Shown: positions 39,765 through 51,093, numbered from the stretch's first letter. The stretch: 64,000 bases of DNA from Ahrensia sp. (GCA_028817895.1 JAPPOQ010000026.1:1-64000); one strand, 5' to 3'. The notes: a model not told the origin generated them from the letters alone. Made by a program: numbers and translations.

Positions 39765-42745
39765 GACGCGACCTCCTGCGTTTCAAGAGCACGTGTTTTT
39801 ATGGAAGCCATCATGGAGTGAGCGCTGCTTTCGATTTCGGGCGCCGCAGCAAAGGCATCAGCCGTATTGCCGTTGCGCGTATCTGTGTTGGCTTTGGCTG
39901 CAAGTTGAGACAATTCCAGCCCGCCAAAAGTGCCACTCACGCCTTTCAGACCATGCGTTGCACGCTCGAAAGCATCTCTGTCTTTGGTTTGGGTGGCTTT
40001 GAGCATCGCGTTCAAATGTTTCGTGATGTCGTTCTCGAATTCCGAGATGACGCGTGCCTGCAATTCCTCATCCATATCCGACAGGATGTTTTCGAGGACC
40101 AGTTCATCGTAAAGCGGTGGCACATCTTCTGGCCCAATGTGTCTCGGGGTGCTGCTGGACAATTGCCTGGCGATGGCTTTTGCAAGCTCCATTCGTGCAA
40201 CGGGCTTTGCAACGAAATCGTTCATACCTGCGTCGAAAACGCGCTGCCGGTCTTCGGCAAGGGCGTAAGCGGTCAGCGCGATAATGGGCACGTTTGACTT
40301 GGAACCATCCAGGGCCTTGATCGCACGCGTTGCCGCGATGCCGTCCATTTCAGGCATTGAAACGTCCATCAGCACCGCGTCATAGTCCCAGTCACGCACG
40401 CTCTCGACGGCTTCTCGTCCGTTCTCGACAATGTCGACGGAGCATCCCAGCCGTTCCAAAGTGTTGCCGATCACCAGCTGGTTGGTGGCGTTGTCCTCCG
40501 CCAACAGCAGTTTGATTCCGCCGAAGGGTGTCAAAATTGCGCGAGCTGCGTCGGCTGATGCATCATTGTTTGGGATCTCTTCATCGCCCTCTTCGAGCGG
40601 CAGTTCGAACCAGAACACCGATCCAACCGGGTCGTTGCTTTTGTATCCAATGCTGCCGCCCATCGCTTCGGTCAGTGCTTTGCAGATGGACAGGCCCAGC
40701 CCTGTGCCGCCAAATTTGCGCGCATAGCTGGAATCGATCGTCGCGAATTCGGCGAACAGCTGGTCGTGCTGATCTTCGGGAACGCCGATGCCCGTGTCGC
40801 TGACACAAAAGACGATGAATTGGCCGCCCCGATCGTCACGAAGATCGACTTCAATGGTAACGCTGCCGTCTTCGGTAAATTTGATCGCATTCCACACCAG
40901 ATTGAGAAGAACTTGACGAATGCGGTCCTGGTCGCCCCTCAGTGTTGGCGGGATGTCGTCTGCAATCGACACCGAAATCATCAGTTCTTTCTGCTCCGCC
41001 TGTAGTCGAACGAGATTCTGAATGCCTTCAACCAGGGAGTGCAAGGCAAATGAGCTCACCTCGAGACCAAAATGACCGGCTTCCAGTTTTGAGAAGTCCA
41101 AAATGTCGTTGATGATTGCAAGCAGGGCCTGACCGGAGCTTTGTGCGGTGGAAATGAGCTTGGCGTTTTCCGGTTTCGTATCGGTCTCCGACAAAAGGTT
41201 CAGGATTCCCAGAACACCATTGAGCGGTGTTCGAATCTCATGGCTCATCATGGCCAGGAAGCTGGCCTTTGCGCGGTTGGCGATTTCCGCCTGTTCCTTG
41301 GCTTCGACCAATTCCTTCTCGGCTGCCCTTTTTGCGGTGATATCACGCATATAGCCGAAGAACCGGCGCCCCTCTTCTCCATAGGTTTCACGGATCACAA
41401 GCTCGACCAGAATGGACGTTCCATCCGCCTTCAGCGCATCCAGTTCGACCCTGCGATTGAGAACACGGGCCTCTCCGGTTCGCAGAAACCGCCTCATGCC
41501 ACGCTGATGCGCTTCGCGATGATGCTTCGGGACAATCGTGTCGGCCATGTTGTGGCCCACAATATCGCGGCTGCTGAAACCGAATATCTCCTCCGCTGCG
41601 GGATTGAACTCGACGATGGTTCCTTCCTCATCGATTATGATGATGGCGTCCATCGCTGCGTTCACAACGTCTTCAAATTTTCCCAATGCAGCACGTTCGC
41701 TGCTTTGCGCGCGCACCCTTTCGGTAATGTCGCGGATGATGCCGGTGAACCTGAACTCGCCAGCGATAGTGAGATCGCTGATCGTCAATTCGATAGGGAA
41801 GGAACAGCCATTGCTCGCAATTCCCTCGGACTGAAAGGGTTTTCCGACAAGGTCCGAATGGCCCGAGCGCACGAAACCGTCAATGCTCGCTGCCAGTTTT
41901 TGCGCGTTTTGGGGCGACATGAGAATCGCGACGCTGTTTCCAATAAGTTGGCATTTGGGATAGCCAAACATGTCTTCCAGCGCCGGATTGACCTGTTCGA
42001 TCATGCCGTGCTGATCGACGACAACAAGTCCGTCTCTTGAAGATGCGAACATGGCGGCTTGTCGCACCGCAATCGCCTCAGCCTCTTGCTTGGCCAATTC
42101 GAGGTCTTTCAGATCCGCACTCCCGGCAAGAATGCGTCTGGCATAGGTTACCGCTGCCATGAGCGCCACGAGCACGGCAGCGTAGCCCGCAGCAGTTTCC
42201 ACATTGGCACCAATGAGCAACGTGCCTTCGGTGATGAACTCCCGGTATGAGGTCGTGACCTGTGCGCCTGACAGGACCGACATCGCCAACAGCCCGAACC
42301 AGCCGGTCAACACTGTGATGCCTGCAAAGAGAACGGGAACCGGATCAAGCTTGATGACCCGCGCAGCGGTGTAAAGGAGCAGAAAAATCAGTGACGGCGC
42401 CTTGAATGTGGATTCAAGAGGCAGAGAATATGCGAAACTGTAGGAAACGATCAGCGAATAGATCAGCGCACCGTCTACGATGGTGAGCAGATTGAGCAGA
42501 CCTTCGGGCAGTGTCTTGCGTCGCGCCAGAAGCCAGCGCAGTGCGCAGGCGATCAGAATTGCGCCGGCAGCCAGCAGCGTGATTGGACTGAAGCTTGACC
42601 ACTCATTGCGCAGGGCGGAGGCGAAGTGAAACGCAAAGACGATGAAGGCGATCAGTGCCTGAAACAGCGCAATCGCACGCTCGCCGCGCCGATCGTTTTC
42701 GACCAGCACCGCCCTAAGATGAGGACTTCCTGGTGCCATCATCAT
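39761..42745 (-). CDS. Hybrid sensor histidine kinase (TM-PAS-PAS-HisKA-HATPase-REC-HPt)
   Basis: N-terminal TM segments, two PAS-like regions, FLAMMSHEIRTPLNGVLGIL H-box, GGTGLGLSICKAL G-box, VLMDVSMPEMDGIAATRAI REC, C-terminal HPt-like ATHGLKGVSGTFGG. Confidence 0.95.
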   Translation of the reverse strand: MMMAPGSPHLRAVLVENDRRGERAIALFQALIAFIVFAFHFASALRNEWSSFSPITLLAAGAILIACALRWLLARRKTLPEGLLNLLTIVDGALIYSLIVSYSFAYSLPLESTFKAPSLIFLLLYTAARVIKLDPVPVLFAGITVLTGWFGLLAMSVLSGAQVTTSYREFITEGTLLIGANVETAAGYAAVLVALMAAVTYARRILAGSADLKDLELAKQEAEAIAVRQAAMFASSRDGLVVVDQHGMIEQVNPALEDMFGYPKCQLIGNSVAILMSPQNAQKLAASIDGFVRSGHSDLVGKPFQSEGIASNGCSFPIELTISDLTIAGEFRFTGIIRDITERVRAQSSERAALGKFEDVVNAAMDAIIIIDEEGTIVEFNPAAEEIFGFSSRDIVGHNMADTIVPKHHREAHQRGMRRFLRTGEARVLNRRVELDALKADGTSILVELVIRETYGEEGRRFFGYMRDITAKRAAEKELVEAKEQAEIANRAKASFLAMMSHEIRTPLNGVLGILNLLSETDTKPENAKLISTAQSSGQALLAIINDILDFSKLEAGHFGLEVSSFALHSLVEGIQNLVRLQAEQKELMISVSIADDIPPTLRGDQDRIRQVLLNLVWNAIKFTEDGSVTIEVDLRDDRGGQFIVFCVSDTGIGVPEDQHDQLFAEFATIDSSYARKFGGTGLGLSICKALTEAMGGSIGYKSNDPVGSVFWFELPLEEGDEEIPNNDASADAARAILTPFGGIKLLLAEDNATNQLVIGNTLERLGCSVDIVENGREAVESVRDWDYDAVLMDVSMPEMDGIAATRAIKALDGSKSNVPIIALTAYALAEDRQRVFDAGMNDFVAKPVARMELAKAIARQLSSSTPRHIGPEDVPPLYDELVLENILSDMDEELQARVISEFENDITKHLNAMLKATQTKDRDAFERATHGLKGVSGTFGGLELSQLAAKANTDTRNGNTADAFAAAPEIESSAHSMMASIKTRALETQEVAS

Positions 42746-42842
42746 GGCTGCCGCATACCTTTCGAGCCGACGCTCTCCAGGAAAGCCCTACAGACAATGC
42801 AATTTAGGAACCGTTAATGCAGTCCCAATTGTGATCTTGCGG

Positions 42843-43298
42843 TCATACCGCTTCGGTTGTTCCGCCGAGTTTTTCAGAGAAGTTCGTGAAGAACTCATTG
42901 GCTAGTTTCTTGGCTGTTGAATCGATCAGCCTGGAACCGAGCTGAGCGATTTTGCCGCCGACCTTCGCTTCTACACTGTAATCCAGCTGTGTGCCGCCAT
43001 CGATCGCCGTCAGCGTCACATCGGCGCCGCCCTTCGCAAAACCCGCTATTCCACCCTTGCCTTCGCCAACGATGGTGTAGCTCTCCGGTGGATTGAGGTT
43101 TTCGAGCGTGACCTCTCCCTTGAAGGTGGCCTTCACCGGACCGACTTTGGCAACCACCGTGGCCGACATCTGATTGTCGGATGTCTTCTCCAGTTCCTTG
43201 CAACCTGGAATGCATTCGCGCAAAATGTCCGGGTCGTTTAAGGCCTCCCAGACGCGCTCTCTTTCGGCCGGGATCATGTGGCTTCCAGACATTTCCAT
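42843..43298 (-). CDS. CoxG-like SRPBCC family protein
   Basis: MEMSGSHMIPAERERVWEALNDPDILRECIPGCKELEKTSDN...KVGPVKATFKGEVTL. Confidence 0.9.
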   Translation of the reverse strand: MEMSGSHMIPAERERVWEALNDPDILRECIPGCKELEKTSDNQMSATVVAKVGPVKATFKGEVTLENLNPPESYTIVGEGKGGIAGFAKGGADVTLTAIDGGTQLDYSVEAKVGGKIAQLGSRLIDSTAKKLANEFFTNFSEKLGGTTEAV

Positions 43299-43396
43299 TG
43301 GGCGGGTCTCCTCTCTCTTGGCCGCTTGATTTCACATAAACATCGCTTTGCGGCGATTGCCAATAGGCGACACGGTCAGGACACCGACACACTCAC

Positions 43397-44482
43397 ATGG
43401 CCAAGCCTGCATTCAAGCAAAATCGCAAGCGTCCGGTGAAGACGTCGAAAGTCGCAGAGCACGGGAAAACGGCATCGTCTGCCGAGACGTCTTCAAGGCC
43501 TGCGGAAGCCCAGCGCGCGCCGCGTGTTGCTCGTGCGGGTGCCCGGCTTCCAGAGACCATCGGCCTTGTCGAGGAGAGCGCCGCGAGTGAGGATTATGCA
43601 CTCATCGATACCGGGCATGGCGAAAAGCTTGAACGCTATGGAAAATTGCTGATCAGGAGACCGGAAGGGCAGGCCATATGGGCCCCCAGCCTTGGCAAGG
43701 AGGAATGGGCCAAGGCGGATGCTCATTTCTCCGGTGACACCGACGAAGAGGGGCGTGGTCGCTGGCGCTATCCCAAGCTTTCAGGCCATGAACAATTGCC
43801 GGAAACATGGCCACTCGCCTTCGATGGTCTGAACTATCTGGGGCGCTTTACCTCCTTTCGCCACACAGGCGTCTTTCCCGAACAAGCGGCTCATTGGCAG
43901 GGTTTGCAACGTGCCATCACCAGGGCCGCACCAGACCAATCCGTGCGAGTGCTCAATCTGTTTGGCTACACTGGCCTCGCGTCACTGGTTGCAGCGCGTG
44001 CCGGAGCGCATGTCACCCATGTTGATGCATCCAAGAAGGCGATCGGCTGGGCACGGGAAAACCAGTCGGTCGCACGGCTGGACGACAAGCCGATCCGCTG
44101 GATTTGCGAGGACGCCGCCAGATTCTGCGCGCGTGAGGTGCGGCGCAGAAACACATATGACATCATTTTGCTGGACCCGCCCGCCTTTGGTCGCGGACCC
44201 AAGGGAGAAGTCTGGCAACTCTTTGAAGACTTGCCCTATCTGCTCGACGACGTGCGGGCCCTTCAATCAAAACAACCGATTATGACCGTGCTGACGGCCT
44301 ATGCCATTCGTGCCTCGCATCTCGCCATTCATGAAGCGATGCAGGAGGCCTTTGCCGGGATGAGCGGGCGCCTGGAATCGGGTGAACTGATCCTGCGGCA
44401 ACAGGTTGACGGTCGCGCTTTGTCGACATCGATGTTTTCACGCTTTGTCGGTGAGGCTGTTGCCTGGGACAGTGAGCCATGA
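43397..44482 (+). CDS. Class I SAM-dependent methyltransferase (RlmI-like)
   Basis: VLNLFGYTGLASLVAARAGAHVTHVDASKKAIGWARENQ; DIILLDPPAFGRGPKGEVW. Confidence 0.87.
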   Translation: MAKPAFKQNRKRPVKTSKVAEHGKTASSAETSSRPAEAQRAPRVARAGARLPETIGLVEESAASEDYALIDTGHGEKLERYGKLLIRRPEGQAIWAPSLGKEEWAKADAHFSGDTDEEGRGRWRYPKLSGHEQLPETWPLAFDGLNYLGRFTSFRHTGVFPEQAAHWQGLQRAITRAAPDQSVRVLNLFGYTGLASLVAARAGAHVTHVDASKKAIGWARENQSVARLDDKPIRWICEDAARFCAREVRRRNTYDIILLDPPAFGRGPKGEVWQLFEDLPYLLDDVRALQSKQPIMTVLTAYAIRASHLAIHEAMQEAFAGMSGRLESGELILRQQVDGRALSTSMFSRFVGEAVAWDSEP

Positions 44483-45333
44483 CGATGAGAGAAGCGGGGC
44501 GCGTCGAAGAGATCACCTCCACGGCCAATCCGCGCATCAAAGCCATCCGCGCGCTTTCTATGAAAAAGCACCGCGAACGGGAAGGCCTATTCATCGCCGA
44601 AGGGCTGAAACTCGCGGCCGATGCGTTGGAGGGCGGCTGGACGATCCGCCAACTCATTCGCAGCAAGCCTGCTGATACGGATATGGAACTTGCCAGGCGC
44701 ATCGATGATATCGCAGCTCGATCCCGCGCCCAGGGCGGTGACATCATTCTCGCCAATGCGAAGGTTTTGAGTGCCATCACGCGGCGCGATAATGCGCAGA
44801 CGGTCGTTTCGGTCATCGAACAGAAAATGGCAAAGCTCAGCGATGTGAAGCCTCACAAGGATGCGCTTTGGGTTGCGCTTGATCGCGTGCGCGATCCGGG
44901 AAATCTCGGCACGATCATCCGTGCCGCCGATGCGTTTGGTGCGAGCGGTATCATTTTGGTGGGCGACTGCACCGACCCGTTTTCGATGGAGGCCGTGCGG
45001 GCGACGATGGGGTCGCTTTTTCATGTTCCCATTGTCACCGCTGATGTGGATGCCTTTCAGCAATTTTCTGATGACTGGCGCGGCAAGGGCGGCAACATCA
45101 CCGGTACGCATCTGGAGGCGGCGACGGATCACCGCAGTCTGGACTATGCCTCTGCGCCGGAGATTCTCCTGATGGGCAACGAACAACAGGGCCTGCCCGC
45201 GGAACTCGTACAATCCTGTTCGCGTTTGGCACTGATTGCTATGAACGGCCAGGCGGATTCGCTAAACCTAGCCGTCGCCACCGGAATCATGGTGTTTGCG
45301 GCGCGCAGCCACGCACTTGGCCCAACGAAGTAA
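44479..45333 (+). CDS. TrmH/SpoU-family RNA methyltransferase
   Basis: LDRVRDPGNLGTIIRAADAFGASGIILVGDCTDPFSMEAVRATMGSLFHVP; MGNEQQGLPAEL. Confidence 0.93.
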   Translation: MTMREAGRVEEITSTANPRIKAIRALSMKKHREREGLFIAEGLKLAADALEGGWTIRQLIRSKPADTDMELARRIDDIAARSRAQGGDIILANAKVLSAITRRDNAQTVVSVIEQKMAKLSDVKPHKDALWVALDRVRDPGNLGTIIRAADAFGASGIILVGDCTDPFSMEAVRATMGSLFHVPIVTADVDAFQQFSDDWRGKGGNITGTHLEAATDHRSLDYASAPEILLMGNEQQGLPAELVQSCSRLALIAMNGQADSLNLAVATGIMVFAARSHALGPTK

Positions 45334-45341
45334 GGCTCTTC

Positions 45342-45827
45342 ATGAAATTGCGAAGAACGCTTTTCATCATCGTGTTTGCGCTCGTCATCGTCGATCAGCT
45401 TACCAAATATGTTGCTGAAACCACTTTGGAGTTTGGTGTTTTGACACCGATCGCACCGGTCTTTTCGCTGGTTCTGGCGTATAACAAGGGCGTTGCCTTT
45501 TCCGCGCTAAGCTGGGTGGGCAATACCGGCCTGATCGTGATGACTTTGGTCATTTTGGCGGGCCTGTATTGGTTGTGGCGAAAAGTTCCGGTTCACAAGC
45601 AGCTTGCCCATCTTGGCTTTGCGCTGATCTTCGCCGGAGCAATCGGCAATCTGATTGATCGAATGGCGCGAGGTCAGGTGGTCGACTTCTTCTATTTTCA
45701 CACACAGAATTGGGCCTTTGCGGTCTTCAATGTTGCCGATTCATTCATCACCATCGGTGCGATTGCCATCATCATCGATGAATTGTTCTCCGGCCGAAGT
45801 GGCGAGCCGGACAGAAAGAGCGAGTAG
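45342..45827 (+). CDS. lspA: Signal peptidase II
   Basis: VIVDQLTKYVAE, AYNKGVAFS, GAIGNLIDRMARGQVVDFFYF, FNVADSFITIG. Confidence 0.96.
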   Translation: MKLRRTLFIIVFALVIVDQLTKYVAETTLEFGVLTPIAPVFSLVLAYNKGVAFSALSWVGNTGLIVMTLVILAGLYWLWRKVPVHKQLAHLGFALIFAGAIGNLIDRMARGQVVDFFYFHTQNWAFAVFNVADSFITIGAIAIIIDELFSGRSGEPDRKSE

Positions 45828-45835
45828 GACTGTCC

Positions 45836-46828
45836 ATGTCAAAATTCAAAGCCATTCTCATCAGCCGTGATGAGGACAAGAAGCAATCGGTTGAAATGAC
45901 CGAAATCGACGACGCCGACTTGATGGACGGTGATGTCACCATTGCCATCGAAGCGACGACCGTCAACTACAAGGATGGGCTGGCCATTACCGGAAAATCG
46001 CCCGTGGTTCGCCACTGGCCCATGATTCCGGGCATCGATTTTTCGGGCAAGGTGATCGACTCGTCCCACGAAGATTTTGCGGTTGGCGATGATGTCATCC
46101 TCAACGGCTTCGGCGTCGGCGAAACCCATTGGGGTGCCTATGCCGAGAAGGCACGGGTAAAGGGTGACTGGCTCATCAAGCGTCCGGCCAACATTTCGGC
46201 CAAGGAAGCGATGTCCATTGGCACCGCCGGCTATACCGCCATGCTGTGTGTGCTGGCCTTGCAGAATCATGCGATCACGCCGGATCGCGGCCCAATCATT
46301 GTGACAGGTGCCAATGGCGGGGTCGGTTCGGTTGCGATCTCCATTCTGGCGAAGCTTGGCTATCATGTCATCGCGTCTACCGGCCGCCCGCAAGAAGAGG
46401 CCTTTCTGAAAGACCTTGGTGCCGGCGAGATCATCGATCGCAACACCCTTTCGGAACCGGGCAAGCCTCTGGGACGTGAAAATTGGGCTGGCGGGGTGGA
46501 TGCGGTTGGGTCCCAAACGCTGGCCAATGTTCTGGCCCAAACCAAATATGGGGGTGCGGTCGCGGCTTGTGGCCTTGCACAAGGGTTTGATCTGCCCGCC
46601 ACGGTGATGCCGTTCATTTTGCGTGGCGTGAGCCTGTTGGGCATCGATTCCGTTATGGCGCCCAAATCGATCCGCGAGGAGGCGTGGTCCAGACTGGCAA
46701 GCGATCTGGACCGCGATAAACTGGCCAGCCTGACGACAGAGATTTCCTTCGAAGATCTCATTCCAACCGCGCATGACATAGTGGACGGAAAAGTGCGCGG
46801 GCGAGTCGTCGCCATGATGGGAGCCTAA
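45836..46828 (+). CDS. MDR-family oxidoreductase (acrylyl-CoA reductase AcuI-like)
   Basis: [43 protein letters not shown]. Confidence 0.88.
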   Translation: MSKFKAILISRDEDKKQSVEMTEIDDADLMDGDVTIAIEATTVNYKDGLAITGKSPVVRHWPMIPGIDFSGKVIDSSHEDFAVGDDVILNGFGVGETHWGAYAEKARVKGDWLIKRPANISAKEAMSIGTAGYTAMLCVLALQNHAITPDRGPIIVTGANGGVGSVAISILAKLGYHVIASTGRPQEEAFLKDLGAGEIIDRNTLSEPGKPLGRENWAGGVDAVGSQTLANVLAQTKYGGAVAACGLAQGFDLPATVMPFILRGVSLLGIDSVMAPKSIREEAWSRLASDLDRDKLASLTTEISFEDLIPTAHDIVDGKVRGRVVAMMGA

Positions 46829-46830
46829 GT

Positions 46831-47487
46831 ATGAGCGATCAAGCCAGTGATGATGTGATGCAAGGCGTCACCGTAGTCGATCATCCGCTCGTGCAGCACA
46901 AATTGTCGATTATGCGTAATCAGGAGACCTCGACGGGGTCTTTCCGTCGATTGCTGCGTGAGATTTCGCTTCTTCTTTGCTATGAGGTGACGCGCGATCT
47001 GGAGCTGACCACTAAGTCGATCCACACGCCGATGGAGGCGATGGATGCGCCTGTGCTGAAGGGCAAGAAGCTGGTTTTCGCCTCAATACTGAGGGCAGGT
47101 AACGGATTGCTGGAGGGTATGCTCGATCTCGTGCCCTCAGCGCGCGTTGCGCATGTGGGGCTCTATCGTGACCCGGTAACGCTGGAAGCGGTTGAATATT
47201 ACTACAAGGCGCCGACGGACTTGTCCGACCGTCTTGTCATCGCGGTCGACCCGATGCTTGCAACGGCCAATTCCGCAACCGCGGCCATTGAGAAGCTTCA
47301 GGAAAGCGGTGCAAAGAACATCCGCTTTCTGTGCCTTCTGGCCGCTCCGGAAGGCATTGCCAGTTTCCGCGAGAGGCTGCCAGATGTCCCCATCTACACG
47401 GCTGCCATCGACAGCCATCTCAACGAGAAAGGCTACATCTTGCCCGGCCTTGGCGATGCTGGCGACCGCATGTATGGCACCAAATAG
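46831..47487 (+). CDS. upp: Uracil phosphoribosyltransferase
   Basis: [69 protein letters not shown]. Confidence 0.96.
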   Translation: MSDQASDDVMQGVTVVDHPLVQHKLSIMRNQETSTGSFRRLLREISLLLCYEVTRDLELTTKSIHTPMEAMDAPVLKGKKLVFASILRAGNGLLEGMLDLVPSARVAHVGLYRDPVTLEAVEYYYKAPTDLSDRLVIAVDPMLATANSATAAIEKLQESGAKNIRFLCLLAAPEGIASFRERLPDVPIYTAAIDSHLNEKGYILPGLGDAGDRMYGTK

Positions 47488-47498
47488 GACTTTGACCC

Positions 47499-48263
47499 AT
47501 GAGTGACATCGCAACCTATCCAAGCCTGCGCGACAAGACCGTGATCGTGACCGGCGGTGGCAGCGGCATCGGTGAGGCAATCGTGTCGCGCTTCGCTGAA
47601 CAGGGCGCGCGTGTTGGATTTGTGGACATTGCCGAGGAAGCGAGTCAGGCGCTTGTCGAGCGGCTCGTTTCGGCAGGCCACACGGTCAAGTTCGTGGCTT
47701 GCGACATAACCGACACTGAAGCTTTGAAGGCCGCCATCGGCTCAATTCGCGAGAGGTTCGGTCCGGTCGGTATTCTCATCAACAATGCAGCCCATGATCA
47801 GCGGCACAAGTTTGAAGACATCACGCCGGAATTTTTCGACGAGCGCATCGCCGTCAACATCAAACATCAATTCTTTGCGGCTCAGGCTGTGATTCCAGAC
47901 ATGCAAGCGCTTAGCGGTGGAACTATCATCAATATGGGCTCAACCTCCTGGATGGTCGGGCAAGGCGGTATGGCCTGCTACACGGCGGCCAAGTCTGCGG
48001 TGCTCGGCCTTACCCGGTCGCTGGCGCGTGATTTTGGCGGTGACAATATCCGCGTTCTTTCCGTGGTGCCGGGCTGGATTATGACCGAGCGGCAAAAGAC
48101 GCTCTGGCTCACCGAAGAAAGCGAAAAGGACCTGATGAAGAGCCAGTGCCTGAAGCGTCATCTGCTTCCTGACGACATTGCGCGCCCGGTGCTCTTTTTT
48201 GCGTCCGATGAAGCAGGGGCGGCAACCAATCAGGCCTATGTCTTCGATGGCGGCTGGATTTAG
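47499..48263 (+). CDS. SDR-family oxidoreductase
   Basis: TVIVTGGGSGIGEAIVSRFAEQGARVGFVD; INNAAHDQ; YTAAKSAVLGLTRSLARD. Confidence 0.93.
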   Translation: MSDIATYPSLRDKTVIVTGGGSGIGEAIVSRFAEQGARVGFVDIAEEASQALVERLVSAGHTVKFVACDITDTEALKAAIGSIRERFGPVGILINNAAHDQRHKFEDITPEFFDERIAVNIKHQFFAAQAVIPDMQALSGGTIINMGSTSWMVGQGGMACYTAAKSAVLGLTRSLARDFGGDNIRVLSVVPGWIMTERQKTLWLTEESEKDLMKSQCLKRHLLPDDIARPVLFFASDEAGAATNQAYVFDGGWI

Positions 48264-48367
48264 AGCAAATCTCGCCTTTAACGCACCCTTAAGGATAATG
48301 AGCGGTTTTCCTTTGCGTTCACTGAACTCTTAAGTTCCATCGTTGACAGTGCCAACCGGACAATTTT

Positions 48368-48898
48368 GTGTCGAGGTTGTGCATGTTCAGGGTGCTTATG
48401 GGAGCAGCGCTTGCCGTTTGTGTGGCCGCAGCCTTTCCCCAGCATTTCGGTCTGATGCCCGATCGGCAGGCGCAATCGACGGACATGGTTCAAGCGGCCA
48501 AACTGACCGCCGCTGAAGAGCCGAGCGGTGATCGGCGCGCCGTGGGTTACCGTCGCAACGGCCAGTTCACGTTCAACGCGCTGCTCAATGGTCGCAATGT
48601 GCGCGTGTTGGTTGATACGGGTGCGACATCCGTCGCCATCAATCGCAGCACGGCCCGCCGCATCGGCATTCGGTTGAACGACAGCGACTTTCGCCACACA
48701 GCCACGACGGCTAATGGCAAAACGAAATTCGCCACGGCCACAATCCGCAAAATTCGTATCGACGGTGTTGTTGTTCGCAATGTTCAGGCCGCTGTTCTCA
48801 GCGACCATTCGCTCAACGGAACGCTGCTGGGCATGAGCTTTTTGAACAAGCTGAAAACCTTTGAGATCAAAGGCAACACGCTGACGATGGTGCAGTAG
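48368..48898 (+). CDS. TIGR02281-type clan AA aspartic protease
   Basis: RNVRVLVDTGATSVAINRSTARRIGI; LLGMSFLNKLKTFEIKGNTLTM. Confidence 0.9.
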   Translation: MSRLCMFRVLMGAALAVCVAAAFPQHFGLMPDRQAQSTDMVQAAKLTAAEEPSGDRRAVGYRRNGQFTFNALLNGRNVRVLVDTGATSVAINRSTARRIGIRLNDSDFRHTATTANGKTKFATATIRKIRIDGVVVRNVQAAVLSDHSLNGTLLGMSFLNKLKTFEIKGNTLTMVQ

Positions 48899-48926
48899 TC
48901 TTCGCCCAATCCGCAGGACCGTGGGT

Positions 48927-49745
48927 TTATCCCTTGTCGGACGCTTTCAGATCCTCAAGGCGCGGCATAGACACGGTTGAATAGCCGGAATCCACGAAAT
49001 GCACTTCGCCGGTCACGCCGGATCCCAGATCGGAAAGCAAATAAAGGCTCGACCCGCCGATTTCGTCCAATGACACCGTTCGGCGCAAAGGCGCGTTGCG
49101 GCGCTGATAGTTGAACATCAGCCTTGCGTCGGAAACACCCGCTCCAGCAAGCGTGCGCACCGGTCCGGCCGAAATCGCATTGACGCGAATATTGCTCGGA
49201 CCGAAATCTGTGGCCAAATAGCGAACGGATGCTTCAAGCGCTGCCTTGGCAACACCCATCACATTGTAATTCGGCATCACCCGGGTTGACCCGCCATAGG
49301 TCAAGGTGACCATTGATCCGCCGTCCTTCATCAGCTGCGCAGCACGCTTTGCCGTCTCAGTGAAGGAGAAGCAGGAGATGATCATGGTGCGGGAGAAGTT
49401 CTCGCGCGTCGTATCCGCGTAGAGGCCCTTCAACTCGTTCTTGTCGGAGAAGCCGATGGCATGTACGAAAAAGTCGAGCGATCCCCACTCGTGACCCAGC
49501 GTGTCGAACACGGCATCCACGGTTGAAAGGTCTTCAACATCGCACGGTAGCAACAGGGATGATCCGACGGCTTCGGCCAAAGGTTTGACACGTTTGCCAA
49601 ACGCTTCGCCCTGATAGGTGAAGGCAAGCTGCGCCCCATGCGCTGCCAGCGTTTTGGCGATGCCCCAGGCGATCGAATGGTCGTTTGCGACACCCATGAT
49701 CAGGCCACGCTTGCCTGCCATGATATTGGACTGCAACTCACTCAT
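48927..49745 (-). CDS. fabI: Enoyl-ACP reductase FabI
   Basis: GKRGLIMGVANDHSIAWGIAKTLAAHGAQLAFTYQGE; start at Met 49745. Confidence 0.95.
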   Translation of the reverse strand: MSELQSNIMAGKRGLIMGVANDHSIAWGIAKTLAAHGAQLAFTYQGEAFGKRVKPLAEAVGSSLLLPCDVEDLSTVDAVFDTLGHEWGSLDFFVHAIGFSDKNELKGLYADTTRENFSRTMIISCFSFTETAKRAAQLMKDGGSMVTLTYGGSTRVMPNYNVMGVAKAALEASVRYLATDFGPSNIRVNAISAGPVRTLAGAGVSDARLMFNYQRRNAPLRRTVSLDEIGGSSLYLLSDLGSGVTGEVHFVDSGYSTVSMPRLEDLKASDKG

Positions 49746-49761
49746 GACGCTTGACCACCCG

Positions 49762-50982
49762 TTACGCGTAACGCTGGAAAACCAGCGAGGCATTGGTTCC
49801 GCCAAAGCCGAATGAGTTGGACAGGACCGTGTTTACTTCAACATTGTCCCGGCGTTCGCGCACGACTGGCAGGTCGGCAAAGTCAGGGTCCAACTCTTCA
49901 ATATGCGCGCTTTCGCAGATGAAACCATTGTTCATCATCAGCAGAGAATAGATCGCCTCCTGTACCCCGGTCGCTCCCAGGGAATGCCCAGTCAGTGATT
50001 TGGTGGCGGAGAATGGCGGGCAATTGTCGCTACCGAACACTTCGCGCAGGCCTTCGACTTCCTTGGCGTCGCCGACGCCGGTCGAGGTGGCGTGCGGGTT
50101 GATGTAATCGACCGTCTCGCCAACACCTTCGAGAGCCATTTTCATGCAGCGCACCGCACCTTCGCCAGACGGAGCAACCTGATCATAACCATCTGATGTC
50201 GCGCCATAGCCGACGACCTCGCCGTAAATCTTCGCACCACGCGCCTTGGCATGCTCAAGTTCCTCCAGCACCAGCACACCCGCGCCGCCGGCTATCACAA
50301 AGCCGTCGCGATCAACGGAAAAGGCGCGTGAGGCCGTTTCAGGCGTGTCGTTGAACTTCGATGACATGGCTCCCATTGCGTCGAACAGATTCGACATCGT
50401 CCAGTCGAAATCTTCGGAGCCACCGGCAAAGACGATGTCCTGTTTGCCGATCTGGATCGTCTCATAGGCGTTGCCGATGCAGTGGTTGGATGTCGCGCAG
50501 GCCGATGAGATCGAATAATTCACACCCTTGATCTTGAATTGGGTGGCAAGAACAGCCGATGCCGTGGAGGACATGGCCTTGGGTACAGCGAGCGGGCCGA
50601 TCCGCTTGGGCGAGCCGGAGTCGATGGTCTTTTGTGCGGCCTCGACGATGGTTCGCGTGGACGGGCCGCCGGACCCCATGATGATGCCGGTGCGAGGGTT
50701 ATCTACGTCCGACCCCTCAAGCCCAGCATCCTGTATGGCCTGTTCCATGGCGATGTAGTTCCAGGCGGTTCCCTGCGACATGAAACGGGCGGTGCGGCGA
50801 TCGAGAATCTCAAATGGGTCGAGATCGGGCATTCCGCCGACCTGGGAGCGGAAATTGTGTTCAGCAAAGCTCGGCGAATGCGAAATACCGGATTTCGCTT
50901 CGCGCAGCGAGGACAGCACCTCCTGCGTTGAATTTCCGATCGAGGACACAATCCCCATTCCGGTAACCACGACGCGTCTCAT
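49762..50982 (-). CDS. fabB: Beta-ketoacyl-ACP synthase I FabB
   Basis: [48 protein letters not shown]. Start at Met 50982. Confidence 0.95.
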   Translation of the reverse strand: MRRVVVTGMGIVSSIGNSTQEVLSSLREAKSGISHSPSFAEHNFRSQVGGMPDLDPFEILDRRTARFMSQGTAWNYIAMEQAIQDAGLEGSDVDNPRTGIIMGSGGPSTRTIVEAAQKTIDSGSPKRIGPLAVPKAMSSTASAVLATQFKIKGVNYSISSACATSNHCIGNAYETIQIGKQDIVFAGGSEDFDWTMSNLFDAMGAMSSKFNDTPETASRAFSVDRDGFVIAGGAGVLVLEELEHAKARGAKIYGEVVGYGATSDGYDQVAPSGEGAVRCMKMALEGVGETVDYINPHATSTGVGDAKEVEGLREVFGSDNCPPFSATKSLTGHSLGATGVQEAIYSLLMMNNGFICESAHIEELDPDFADLPVVRERRDNVEVNTVLSNSFGFGGTNASLVFQRYA

Positions 50983-51093
50983 GCTTCGCCCTCTCTTTTG
51001 CGATTGGCGGCACATATAGGTGCCAAGCGCCGACTCTCGCAAGCGAATGCGAGCAGACCGGCTGGCTTCGCTTGCTGCAAAATTGTGGTCAAA

